Assembly: GCA_012845835.1 (NCBI GenBank)
Contig: JABAKD010000008.1
Coordinates: 5,626,775 to 5,690,774 of the forward strand
From: Undaria pinnatifida
Lineage: Eukaryota > Sar > Phaeophyceae > Laminariales > Alariaceae
Direction: 5' to 3'
Length of the DNA stretch: 64,000 bases
Shown here: positions 48,492-60,790 of the stretch, one piece after another
Position numbering within the stretch: the stretch's first letter is position 1
How the letters are laid out: each line of letters starts with the position of its first letter
Position numbers and translations under genes: made by a program
The notes under the pieces: generated by a model
What the model saw: only the letters and a program-made list of their open reading frames with translations
Told to the model about the DNA's origin: nothing
Database searches by the model: none

Positions 48492-48806
48492 CAATCTTCT
48501 TCTTCTTCTTTGCACACTTTCACTTTCCAGCTTCTGGACAAGCCGTGGTCACAGGTGTCATCCCTTCTCCTCCCCGGTTCTTGCCTTCAATTTTTATCGC
48601 GCATAGGGTTCAGCAATCCCACTGCTCGTCGATTGTTCATCGAATGTTGCTAACTCACGCTCTCGCGCTTTCCGCAAGTCAATTTGTCCACAAGAAAAAG
48701 TCCCAACGAATTTATACGAGTATGCACTCGGCGGGGCTCGAACTCACGAAACTGACCTATACCAGGCTCGAGGATAACCTGATACGCCACCGGGGCGACC
48801 GGTCTT
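48492..48806 (-). mobile_element. tRNA-derived SINE, copy A
   Basis: Read on the minus strand it starts GGTCGCCCCGGTGGCGTATC with A-box TGGCGTATCAG and B-box GAGTTCGAGCC. The body contains GTGCATACTCG, TTGACTTGCGGAAAGCGCG and CACGGCTTGTCCAGAAGCTG. It aligns along its whole length with the plus-strand copy at 62305-62626. The tail is a decayed AAGAAGAAG instead of poly(A). Confidence 0.75.
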
Positions 48807-50204
48807 CAATGGGGCCAAATGAATAACAAGGCAAGTCAACATTTGAATTAGTATCCCCCGCTTATGTATCCACCAAGGCAACACCGCGTATACCCGACTT
48901 TGGCCACTGGTCCAGATGAAATGTCTTGGCCAAAATGTATGCTTGGTGTACTATTATTAATTAGATATTATCCCCGACGTGGGCGGTTACAGCACGGGGT
49001 CCGTGTGGCCCGAACTCAATGCCCCACGCTCCCTCAGATCCTGTCTCCGATACTTGGAACAAGAAGAGTATGAAGCACTCGTGTGTATATTTAAGTTGTA
49101 CAGTTAACCCAGTGAGGCGGTGTACTGCCTGTAGATTGGTTGGTGTTAGAATGGTGTTAGATTGGTCACGTACAGGAAGGTGTTATAATATACGTATCTT
49201 CTTCCTTGTTGCCACAGCTGTCGCGGTGTTGGCGTGTCTCGCTCATTTTCACAAGCATTATTATCACATTTTCAGTATAAGTATTACTATTATTACTACT
49301 TCTCGACAACAATCACCGTATTATATAGGCCCAGTTACAAGAGCAATAACACTAGTAAATGGCATCTTGCTCTTTTTATGTGAGCACTTACTACGTGATA
49401 ATGAAAGGCGCGTGCTCGTATTAATTGTAGGTGATAATGAAAGGCGCGTGCTCGTATTAATAGTGCTATTTGCTTGGAAATCTGGATGGTGCGTGTCATC
49501 GTGTCATTGGTTTAGGATAAATATGCACGTGCGGAGAGGTGAAACGGCCAGGAACGTTTAGGGCACAAATTGCAACGCCTAGCGTGGGATGTGACTCATA
49601 CCATCATACCATCATATCAGATACTAGCTCTAGTAGCTAGGCGGTGGTGGTAGTGGTTTGGGGCGCGCAGCAGCACATCACTCAGGCGCGGATCATATCT
49701 TACCATAGAATCATGCTTCAAGCGTGTCAGAACAAATCCTGCCTTCACGCGAGTCAGAACAAATCCTGCCATAGGCAAGCCGCTTGGGAAGATTTTGTTC
49801 TAGTTTGTTCATACAGAAAAAACGTGCGTACGGATTGTTCTAAAGGAAGAGGGTGCGCTACACACGACCTTCAACAAGCACACAGCAGCAGCAGTACACA
49901 CACCCTCCTTGCCCTTCCAACAGGCAAGGCTGCGTAGTTTTGTCAAGTTTCGCTTCCCCTCTAGGGTCTCCGCACGGGGTTCAACCCTTTTCCAACTCCC
50001 AAAAAAGTGTTGCTAGGGACTGCCCCAATGTACTTCCTTGTAGTGTGCCCCCATTTTGAGAGAGTGCGGTGAGTTATCTGTGAGCTATCTGTGAGCTATC
50101 AAATGAATGGGCTAGGCTTTATAAATGTGTCTGTTGATCTGTAGACAAGACATCTGGGATGGATCGCTCGTTCTGTAACGTAGATTATCCAATATAACAC
50201 GGTA
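48807..50204. other. Unassigned stretch with small duplications
   Basis: No gene was recognised. A 36-bp tandem duplication (GTGATAATGAAAGGCGCG) occurs at 49395-49466. GTCAGAACAAATCCTGCC occurs twice (49727 and 49754). TCTGTGAGCTA is repeated at 50079-50100. Confidence 0.6.
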
Positions 50205-50310
50205 TTACGCGCTATCGGAGTATCACACACAGCTTGCATAGATGAGTTTCGACAAAATATTCGATCTCACAGCTGGAGTGTATCCATCATTTTATGTAGT
50301 TTAACACGGC
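50205..50310 (+). repeat. Dispersed repeat (CGATCGGAGTATCACAC family), copy 3
   Basis: GCGCTATCGGAGTATCACAC, GCTTGCATAGATGAGTTTCG and TCGATCTCACAGCTGGAGTG match the other copies, followed by a T-rich tail. Confidence 0.65.
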
Positions 50311-50899
50311 TCCCCATCAACCGAGCATGTACCAGGTAGTAGGTGGAGGTCGATGTGAAGATATCGCATCTACCGACCTTGTCGGGCGGCATGGTGTGAA
50401 AAAAATGGCTGGTTGGTGTAAAGGTCAATCGACGACATACTGCATATTCCTGAGCATGAACTTACATCCCCAAAAAACAAGGAACATTCGATTGCCATTA
50501 TTTGCTGCATGCATCTCAACGCAAAAAACACGAAAACACTTCCGGAAAGAGCCTCATGAGGTACCATCAAACATCAGCCTCGATCCATCCGCCAGACCGA
50601 CTTTTTAGCACGACAGCAACAGAGTAACGTTCGTAGAATACCCACCATGATATATAGATATTACTGGTATAAACTACGCACACGATATACGACGTTAACC
50701 CTGAGATGATCCACATCACCACGTACAAGTAAACTATGAAATCCGAAAACGTCCATCCATCAACATACCGGTACATACTAAGAGCCGAGAGTGGGTTTTG
50801 ACCATGAAATTGAACCAGAATATCCCCGCCGTAAATAGTGGCAAAAACGATGAAAAAGCGTCAATAAACGCAGATATAATGGCAACCATGACGAAACGG

Positions 50900-53641
50900 A
50901 ACGTATTATATAATTATTCATTACTGCGCGAATCCGGCGGCAGCGCATAGAAAGAAAAGTCAAGGAAGAGTGGACGCGGCACGGTACACGCACGCACGGC
51001 AGCAAACAAACGTACAACTTTGCTGCTGTCTTACGATAAAAGAGTCGTTACACCAACACAATCCAAGCCACCACAACCAACCACGACAACCCGTCGCGCC
51101 CCCCTCGCCCCCCATACAATCCTTTATATCACTATACCCTGGGAAACCCCAAAAAACAAAACTTAAAAAGAACGTACATCAACACACCCATGAAATACAA
51201 AAGAATGTAAAGAGACAATATACTACGAACGGCTGTCCGCTCAAAATATTCAACACGCCACGATCGAACTGGGGACTACACCTATTCTGCAGTCCCAACC
51301 TAACGAAATGTCTTGTCTGCTTGTTCGCTGCATCAAGGGAGAATGACTGGCCAGATTTTACGTTTCTTTACCTCTCTTTAGGCGTTATCGTAAACAAAAA
51401 CAAATCGAAACGCAGCAAGCAAAACAACTCGGAATGAGCAAAACAAGTAGCAAAAGCCCCAAAAGAGCAAAAGAGCCGTCCACCACTCATCCTTTGCCCT
51501 TCAAACACAAACGAGCAAAAGCACACAGGCACCAAAAAGCCAGCCTGGACGTTTTCGCTCATTTCCCTTCCACATCCCCCCTCTCCCCCGAATTTTCGCC
51601 CCTACAGCTCCGAAACCAACCAAACATGACCGGTTGGTCTCTCCCTCCGCCCCAACAGACGGACGGCCCCACCGTTACAAGTGGAAAGAGCCGCCTTACA
51701 GTATAGCACATGGGACAAAAAAAACAGTAAGCCGGCAATTCCTAAGGAAATAATAACTACTGCATGTACCGACTGTTACGGTTCGGAGAAAAGGGACGAC
51801 GTTACCCTCAATGAGCACATCAAAGCAGCATTAAAAGGCGCACAAAATTTAGAACCGCAAGCGGGGGGAATCATAAGTTCCCCAAGGCCGCGTCCACTAC
51901 TTCGGGCGCGCATCCATTCCGCTTGTCGCTGCGTTAAATACGCTCGTCGGGCGGAAGAAAGACTAAAAACAACAGGTCGTGTATGATGCGCGCGTCGGAC
52001 GACCAGCCCCCACGCCTTCCTCCGCCTCCCCCCAACTCCCTCTCGTGAGAAGACAAAAAAAAAGAATAGCAATCACGAAGAAGTGGGGTCAGAGTAGTGG
52101 CCAACTACAATCTAGCAAATCAATCGACGAATCGCACAAAAAAAAACGTGCCATTGCACCATGAGTCAGGTCAACCTCGTCCAAAAGGCGCGCCAACAAC
52201 ACCAAATAAAGCAACGTACGCAGCAGGGAGGGTCAAACCCACGCTTGATCCACACAGCATTTGAATTTCAGAACCTTCTGACATGGATTGAATCCATCTA
52301 CTATCGCCTTAGACCACTCTTCCCTTTTCGGTATATGATCGAGCGGGGCTCAAGGTCGAATAAGCAACAAACCGGGCTTTCTTCTACCGAATCCACTGAT
52401 CGATTCCTACCCCATCTGCCTCCCCCGCTGACACTCGACAAAAGCATCAATCAGCTGCAGAGCGACGGGACGAAAAAAAGGTACGAAACGAGGCAAGCTG
52501 AAGCGAGCTAAGCTACATAATGTTACACGACAAAACAAGAGCGCCTCACCTAGCGAATGCAGGGGGCCACTCTACATCTCCCTCAAGTAACCGAAACGCC
52601 TTCTCCTAATCGAGAGAACTAACGAAAGGGGCTAACTACACTACACGCCTTCCTATCGAATCTGTGGGCGACTTCCTACATTTCAACGTCGAAAAACGTC
52701 TATTTTGGGAATCGTCCTCCGGCCGGTTTCTCTAGCCGCCGCCCTCTTTGAGGCTCCGGGGCGGCTCTATGCTTCAAACGTTGAAAAAGAAAAATTCAAG
52801 CTTGAAAAATTATCATGCAGAAAATACTTTTTTGGGTGACCCCTCCAGTCCTTGCCGTCGAGTCAACCATGTCAACAGACGCTTCCTCCAGCTTTTTCAA
52901 CCAAGAAAAAAAGCACGGGTACAAACCTCAAGACACTCCTCCCCCCCCCCCCCCCAACCCCAAGACCGGCGACCGACAGCTTCTTATTTACCCGCTGCCA
53001 GACGAGAAAACCAGAACTGAATTGAATAAACCCAAACCTGGCTGGCCCACGATAAGTGGGGCCGACGGAGGGAGAGAAGGAAGTAGCCCAAACCACACAC
53101 AAAATCAGCGTGGGGGGTTCAAGAAACAGCAGTAGTACACTCCAACAACACCCCCCCCCACCCCCCAAAACCGTCGTCGCTTCTTTCCCCCCTCCTCTCC
53201 TCCGCGCGCGTGTCGCATTTTCGATTCCTACCACACCAATAGCTAGGCTCATTTAATCCATGTCACATGAGAACCACGAATACAAGCCTCCTTGCTGCCG
53301 AGTATAGTTCACCCCCGCCCCCCTTTACCTTCCTCCAACGAATCTTACAAGCCCGACCCTTGAGAGTGCCTCACAGCCGTATGTTTCCTCCATACTCGCT
53401 TTCCCTTCACTTCGTCTACATCCCTCAACTAAGAGGAAAACCAACACATTTCTTCCCAGCCGAAGAAAAACGAAATGTCTTCCGTTCAAAACAATCGAGT
53501 AAAAATCGTATCTCTCAAAATCAAAAAATGAGTCTCTCTTTCGTGCAAGGTGAAGGAAAAAACTACTGTTTTCCGATCTCGAACAGACGTGAATTGGAGA
53601 TGGGAGCAAAAACAAAAACGATGAAGCGATCGACGAACTCC
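50900..53641 (-). other. A/C-rich (sense-strand T/G-rich) 3' flank of the Kre9-like gene
   Basis: The plus strand is strikingly A- and C-rich, so the sense strand of the neighbouring minus-strand gene is T/G-rich. Plus-strand open frames here are Lys/Pro/Gln/Thr-rich, lack motifs and follow the composition. A long 3' UTR of the gene ending at 53642 is the simplest reading for at least the near part. Confidence 0.4.
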
Positions 53642-56600
53642 TTAGAATCGGAACGACATGCTCGTTTCATCGTCGTCCGAGTCGTCACCATCGCCGTCAT
53701 CGCCCATCACCTCGAAGCTCCCAGAGCAATCGTAGGTGTTGTCATCCTCGAAGAGTCCCACACGGATCCGGTACATGCCAGACTCCGCGTCGGACGGGAT
53801 AGTGATGTCGTAGTCGCCCACTGAAAAATGAAACACAGCAACGGAGGGGGCGGGGGGAAGGGCAATTTCGGCGTTAATAAAAGCATATATATTGCGAGCA
53901 AAATGATGTCAAGTCCAGGCATTTTTGTTGCAGTGCAGTCGATCATTTAACTAACTGTCAAGTCGCTCATCATTAATTTTTCAGAAAAAATAGGGGGAGG
54001 GGGAGGGGGAGGGGAAAGGCAAGGCTTTTGGAGTTAACTCAACGAGAGTGCAAGTTAGCCACAGCACGTTCAGAAGGGGGAGGAGGGGGGGGGGGGGGGG
54101 GGGGCGGGAGGAAAAGGGCTGAGGGGGCACAATTTCTGAATTGAACAAAAAGGTCTGCGCTCATTCTTTAGTACACAAATACCAGCATAATATGATCACC
54201 GTTACCGAGCTTCGGGACGAGCTTCAGAGCCCAAGGACGCGAGAGGACAGGCATGTATTCGTACCTGTTGAAATGTAGAAACGAGATTTGTTCTCTGAAT
54301 TTTCGTGCAAAAAGCGACGGGAAGGGTCTAAGGCAGACGGAATCACCCGCATCATTAGCCGAGTAGCCTCGGAGTATTGGCGGGCGGAAGCCAGACGAAA
54401 AAACGTTCGCGTTTAATGTATGGTTTGTGCATTAAACTTATTATACGTCTGTCGGTGGTATCCTCAACTTGCCTCATTAATTGAATACTTCCAAGTAGTG
54501 TTCTGCAACGTTCAACTGAAAAGTAGTGTTCTGCAACGTTCAACTGAAAACATAAAATTATGCCACCTCCTTTGGTCTCAACGTTAGTACAATAGCTCGG
54601 CAATAAGTTCATCGCTGGCGCTCTCAATTGGCGGCTTGCCTGTTATAGTGGAAGAGTGGAATGAATCAACTATATAATATACACAAGACGAACTGACATC
54701 ACCCTGTCGACCCTGGTACAAGCTACAATGCTGTCGTTCCAAGGGGAGTCGCCGACCTATGTATCCTCAATGAACATACACACACCGTACTACGCGCGAT
54801 CGGAGTATCGCACACAGCTTGCAAAGATGAGTTTCGACAAATCTTATATCATGTAGAACACAAGGTTCACTGAGACAAATGAAAAACCAAACATGATGTT
54901 CCTCGCAAAAAGATCTCCAAAGTGCATGAATACTCGTAGTTCCTCGTCCACGTGAAAAAACCACAGCAGTTTTGCACGCAAGAAAAGCACTTTCCGATGG
55001 CAGCACCACGCAATCAAAACACGAACAAAGAAACCTACTGCTGCTGAATGTGGACGAGTGGAAACACCAATTACACGCCAAGAAATATATATACTACGAG
55101 CAGACACCACACTCACTCGAGTCCTTGCAGCCGATAGTTGGCTTGTCGCAGATCGTCGCGTAGAACGTTCCGCAGTCGCCGCTGCCACCCGTCGTGTACA
55201 GGTCGATCGCGAACCGCCCCACCTGGGACCCGAAGCCGTCGTCGTAGTCCCACTCCACGGTGTACTCGTCCCCTGCCATCGCCACATCACCCGCATCAGG
55301 GGCGGTCACCTCCAAGGTCGGGCCGTCCTCCTCCCCCATGGTGGAGGTGTCTTCCGAAGCCAAGAGGTAGAACTCGTCTGAACAGTCATAGTCGGATTCG
55401 TCGCTTACGTCCTGTACGCGGATCTTGTAGCCGGAGCCGGAGGTATTCTCAAAAGGCTCGGGCATGAGCACATCGTAGTCTCCCTCGTTGTCGGGGCAGC
55501 CGTCCTCGCCGTACGGGCAGAGGGCGGTCACCCACTCACCGCAGTCGTCCTGTTTAAGGAAAGACAAGAAAAATTCGAAGATCGGGCGAAAAGCGTTAAT
55601 TAAAAGCGAGCTTGGAGCAAGAAAGCATGTCGCGCCCATCAAATATATTCGAGCGGAGCGAGCGACGAGCGATACTATCGAGTCGGGAGAAAGGTAGCGT
55701 ATAGCATCGACAGACAGGCAATGCGCTATTATTTGCCATCCAAGGCCGGTGGCCTGTGTCAGGAAAAACCTCACAATCGAATGGAGCGCGCGACTTACGA
55801 GCAGCAAGGCTCGCTCGTCGGTCGGGCCAGAAAAGAGTAAAACGGCAAAAAAGTGCGGTAGACAGGCCATGTGCTATGATTTGCCAACAAGGCCTGCCTG
55901 CGTAAGGAAAAACCTCACAATGGAATGGAGCGCGCGACAAACGAGCACCAAGGCTCGTTCGTTGGTCGGTCAAGAAAAGAGTAAAACGGCAAAAACGTGC
56001 GCCTGTAATGAAGCACATAATATTCTTGTATCCCTAAGCCCTAATCTCGCAATGGGCTGCGTCCATTGCCAGGGAATACCAGGTAAACCTTTAGGAAAGC
56101 TGTTATGCGGTGCAGGAATAGGCACGTGCGACACATATATCGCACAAAAATAGCAGTATAATGAACCACGGGACCTGTGGAGCAACATAACAATGGTAGC
56201 ATCCTGCCTGAGGCTACGCGCGCCCTGCGCTGATTCGCTTAGAAAAGGTAGCTGCACGTTCGCATGAAGAGTAGGATCGTTCTTAGAAGAACCATTAAGG
56301 ACAAAGGCAAAGTAAGGGCAAAGATGAAAAAGACACTGCATGCAATGTTCATATTTTTTCTTCTTCATGCGACCAACACAAGTTACGCGCCATTAGCGCG
56401 TGCCGATCAATAAAACTTATGGGATGACGAATGGGAATCGAGGTCACGTTGATGCAAACCGCAAGAAAAAAAAAAACGAGATTAGTACTCCGCGAGACTC
56501 TTGAGAGGACAGGCGGGTAGGTGGCCGGCGACAGGAAACGACCGAGCCGAAAAATAAAACTCACCATGTTTTAAAATATACCGGTATCCACGAGAAACTT

Positions 56601-59600
56601 CTCCGATTAGTAGCAAGGACCGGGGTTACCAAGAGAACAATCTTCCTCGTCGGCTTTCGTGCTGGGTGTTGTCATCTACATTCTCGTATAAATATTAAAC
56701 ATGGCATGTGGTTGTATCCAGTGTGGTTAACATGTAGATTGTGTAATTGTCATGTTTGGTATTTATGCATGTGCACTTTTATGCTGCCGGGTGATGATTG
56801 CGCCGCCATTGTCCGGTCGGGAACACGACGCGGCGAGATACACAAATACAAAATATTACCAGGTAGTCAACGAGTACGTCCGTTCGAGCCGAGCAACCTG
56901 CGGCGCTCTCGCCACGGCCCAATATACGATAATCGTCGACCACAACAGTTCAAGGACATATTTAGGCGATGCGATGGCTGCTTGCTCAACGCTGGCGTAT
57001 CGTCTAAATATTAAACCAGGGCTATGACGTTCCGACCGACTTTATTTAGCCTTTCAAGACAGCCGGAGAGACAAGCCGGATGACAAACACAGTTTAGAAA
57101 AACAAATCCAATACGACCGAGGCGGAGGAGAAACAAAAAAAGCAAAACTCCGGCACTATCCACGAGCTATCCACAGCCCACAGCAGCATGTGGACTCCCG
57201 CACTCACGACAAACGACAAGATCACAAGATTCGAAGATAGTCTTGCCGCCATATTATCGCACTTTCGTCTCCTAGTAATCTCACATACCCAAAATGTACG
57301 TAAAATTGTAGTTTCTTCTATTTAAGAGAACGCAACTCAGAACAAAGCCAACTATCGGTGTATAAGCAAGGACAAAAACGCATCCTGCACGCTCTAGCGG
57401 TGAACCGCAAAAGTGCGTGAGGCTGCCTCCAGTCGAATTACGTACCAGCAGCTGCAGCAGCAACGCATGTTAATATATACAGGTGCAACAAGCCAGTACA
57501 TACCACTATTGTTGGAAGCAGGCGTCCGTCCTCACCCATGTTTCTTCCCTCGTGGACTGGCATGGAGTTGCTTGCGCCTACCCACGCTGCTATTATTCGT
57601 AGGCGCCCTCAGCATTTACTTCGATTGATATTAATATTTTGAAAAAAACTCGGAAGCCCGACCGTCGTGGGATCCCCACTCCAGAAGCACCTCTATCAAT
57701 ATCAATACTGATAGTATCATTCCAGAGTACCGGCTAATATTGGACCGCCGGGACGACCGGTCTAGTGCGTAGCAGTAGCAGCACGGATGATACGAGTTTG
57801 ATTGGAAGATGCACAAGTTACGACGTTGATTTATTTACACAGCAGTAAGTGATTTTATTCGTGGCAATGAGCTATCCCACCTCCCTCCACTGCTGGTCCG
57901 GTGACGCCACCGTTCTCTGCACAATAAAAAATAACTCGCCCCACCCCTCTCCTCTCACCGCGTCACTTTATGTTTCGAGTATACCCTTGCGCACGTACTT
58001 ACCTCCGTGCAGTAGGACCCGCAATAGTAGAGGTCGATTTCGAAGCGGCTGTTTGACCCAGTTCCGGTCCACTCAACGGTGTAGGATCTAAACACAACAC
58101 AGCAACATCAAAGCGACACCACAACAAAAAGACAGGATCAAAGCGGGTTAACAAAACAAGTCGAAGTTGGTACCCGTACAAAGAACAAGAAAGGGCGGAA
58201 TTAGTTGCCGGCGCGAGGAAGGAGAGGGGCGAAAGAGGGGGGCAAAGTATGAAGCCCACCAAGAGCGCTCTAGCAAACGACAAAGGATCGCTAGGGAAAA
58301 AGGGGAGGGGGGGGAATTCGGGGGGAAAGACACATAATTTCTCGAATCGCCATATTATCAAGACCGGCTTTTCTTGTGTCGAGCTTCGTCATTTTTTGAT
58401 CGCATTAGCAAACGACGAAGGATCGGTGGGGAAAAAAAAGGGGGGGGGGGGATTCGGGGGGAAAGACACATGATTTTTCGAATCGCCATATTATTGATAC
58501 CCGCTTGATTCGACGAGCGCGAGACACGCCAAAAAGATACTGGGAACCACTGTCTTTGCCTGGAACTTACCTTCCAACCTTCAATTTACACGAGATATAA
58601 TTATGTTGGTCCACATTGCATTGCATGTATTCCGTCATGTTTCTAATGATTTGTTGGTGAAGCCAGACAGAACGAATACAGACACCTAGTTGCGAGCTGG
58701 CTTCGTAGTTCTTGGTAGATTTGGGAAGGAACGCGTCGAAACGGCTGGATTATTATTTAGGATGAAGTACAGACCCCGGGGAAAAATGTATATCTTTTTT
58801 AACGTGGTCCACCAAAAATGTTCAACTACAAGAAAAATAGCATATTTTCAGAGAGTTCTATGGCAGATTGAGTTAGCGGTAGGGTCTAAAAAAGTACCAG
58901 GGTAGTGTTTTGGGCAGTTTGTTACTTTCCCCTCCCAAACTACTGGAAGCACACGTGGGCCAAACCGAGTTCCCTGATTTCCACACTTGGACCTATACAC
59001 GTAAAATAACCCAGATTTGCGCGAAAGGCGGCACACCAGCAGGAGGACAAAACCCTGGCGGTATGATTTTCCCCACTAGCCGATGTTTGCATCAATGCCC
59101 GGTGAAAATAGTGCTGCATCAGCCGCAACCCCTCGAGAGGGCGTATCCATATGATGTGACCAGACGAGGGGACGCATCTCCTCGAGATCCCCTCCGCCAA
59201 CGCATACAAAAAGTCGGTAGCGCCGCCTGACAGGGCCGACAGAGCCACGATGGCAAACATTAAACCTCCTCTATGATACCCCGTATACGTATATACTTCG
59301 GCGCAAAAACACGAATCAGGTCCCAGGCGTATCGTTTCAGAGCAGCGCATAGGAAGTACAGCAGGCGGAACGGTCCCCGAGCGCGCAAGACTTCGGTGTT
59401 AGTCGGAAACCTGCTACTGCTGCGAGTACCGCAGTGTCAGCAGTATCTTACGTGCAAAAAAGAAACCACGGCCGCACCGCATCAGGGGTTCTACGGCGTA
59501 GTTTGTCCGCCTTCGGAAGGGGCCCTGCTCGTGCTTGAAACTTACGAACAAAACCTGCTACACATTTGTCGATCAGAAATTCGACGGAACCGGCGAACGA

Positions 59601-60790
59601 AGGCGCTTCCAGCTGGGCGAAACTACTGCAGTACATAGAGGCCGAGAGCAACGGCTTGGGTAGGGCGCGACCGCACGTACACTCACGTCGTCAACGTTCA
59701 GCGGGGGTTGTTCGCACTCAGCATCAGGAATTCATCTATTCAAGTTGAGAGGGCTACAGGTGGTCGCTAAAGGGCCTTTTGTTCGCTATGAAAATGCCTT
59801 CTGCAGAGAATGCCTTCTGCAGAATAGCCAGAATGAGACTAGAGCCACGAGAAACTTGTGGGCTCTCATCGCAACGCGACACCGAAACGACCTATCGCAT
59901 TGAAACTTAATGAAATAGACCGGATGCACGAACGTCGAGGTCGTGAGCCGTGAGCGCTCCTTCCAGTCACTTTGTTCGCGATCGACCTCCGACGGCGCGG
60001 TCAGCAACCGTACGCAAAAGCTTCGAGCCTAGCGAGTCTCGACGCCTACCTCGGCCCGAGGCAGATCGATCATGTTGACGCGCCCCATTTCAGTTATGTC
60101 AGCGGTTTTACTAGGGTGGTGCAGTGCTGCTATGTTGCCCGATATAGTTGGGACGGCAAGTGCCGGTCAGTCACTTGCAACGCAACTAAACTCGCGCGGA
60201 GGTTCATCGCACAAAAAACGCTTGTAACACATGAAACAAGAGGCTGCAGCAACGGTCGCGAGGCCGCACCCGCCCTGCCCTATCAAGGCACGGCTGGCTT
60301 GCACAGCTTGCGCGCGCGAGCGTGAAGCACATCACAGAGTAGCGCAGAGGTTGACGGGCACGGCGATTGCTCTTCATGGCGGTCCGAAGACGGACCCCAA
60401 GCGAACTCGATCCTGCTGCGTTCGTCAGCCCAGCGGTGCCCGAAAAACGTGCCGGAAATTGACCCGGACAACTTCGCGAAACATATTTTACCCTCAGCCA
60501 TCACTCTGACGCGCGCACTCGAAATCCACTCGAGTCGGTGCCGGCACTGCCTGGCACTGTCTTGCCTGGTGTCAGCTACCCTATCGTGGCCAAATTGCAG
60601 GACCTGTAAGGCAAGCTCTACATGTTTGCAAGTTCGCAGTGTCGAGTCTATTTCAGGCCCTCTCCTGACATGATACTTCCACCTACCTGTCAGCGATCAC
60701 CGTTGTTCCCGCGGAAGGTGAGACCACCTCCAGCGCGCTAGCAACGCCGAGCATGCCCACCGCCACGGCAACCAAAGCAGTGCGACCCAT
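53642..60790 (-). CDS. Secreted protein with two Kre9/Knh1-like domains, four exons, complete
   Basis: The exons are 60790-60687, 58087-58003, 55549-55117 and 53820-53642 (stop TAA). All three junctions agree in phase (AG+A = Arg; phase 0; A+TG = Met) and use GTAGGT, GTAAGT and GTGAGT donors with AG acceptors. The product is 266 aa. MGRTALVAVAVGMLGVASA is a clear signal peptide. Two copies of a beta-sandwich module follow. The first contains LEVVSPSAGTTV, SYTVEWTGTG, FEIDLYYCGSYC, GDYDVLMPEPF, GYKIRVQD. The second contains LEVTAPDAGDVA, EYTVEWDYDD, FAIDLYTTGG, GDYDITIPSDA, MYRIRVGLFED. This order fits the Kre9/Knh1 (Ser-Thr-rich, GPI-type) extracellular family. Paired cysteines suggest disulfides. 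The C-terminus is an acidic Asp/Gly tail with no hydrophobic GPI signal, so the protein is probably soluble in the wall or secreted. Confidence 0.8.
54061..54110. repeat. G-rich homopolymer tract in intron 3 of the Kre9-like gene
   Basis: A run of about 20 G (54086-54104) follows GGGGGAGGAGG. GGGGGAGGGGGAGGGG lies just upstream, at about 53994-54015. The runs can form a G-quadruplex on the plus strand. Confidence 0.7.
54493..54550 (+). repeat. 28-bp perfect tandem duplication
   Basis: AAGTAGTGTTCTGCAACG, continuing to CTGAA, is repeated exactly twice inside intron 3 of the Kre9-like gene. Confidence 0.85.
54690..54850 (+). repeat. Dispersed repeat (CGATCGGAGTATCACAC family), copy 4
   Basis: ACATCACCCTGTCGACC, AAGGGGAGTCGCCGACCTAT, CGATCGGAGTATCGCACAC and GCTTGCAAAGATGAGTTTCG occur in the family order. 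It lies in intron 3 of the Kre9-like gene and lacks the GGAGTGTATTTTT tail. Confidence 0.65.
55710..56005 (+). repeat. About 148-bp tandem duplication in intron 2 of the Kre9-like gene
   Basis: Two adjacent units start GACAGGCAATG and GACAGGCCATG. Both contain AGGAAAAACCTCACAAT, GAATGGAGCGCGCGAC and AAGAGTAAAACGGCAAAAA. They differ at scattered positions. Confidence 0.8.
58268..58495 (+). repeat. Tandem duplication (133-bp period), end of intron 1 of the first Kre9-like exon pair
   Basis: AGCAAACGACAAAGGATCG at 58268 and AGCAAACGACGAAGGATCG at 58401 are each followed by a G-run, ATTCGGGGGGAAAGACACAT, TCGAATCGCCATATTAT and a CCGCTT-like end. Confidence 0.8.

Noticed and set aside
51434-51706. 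Lys/Pro-rich plus-strand frame
   Set aside because: Follows the A/C-rich composition of the region, with equivalent frames all along it.
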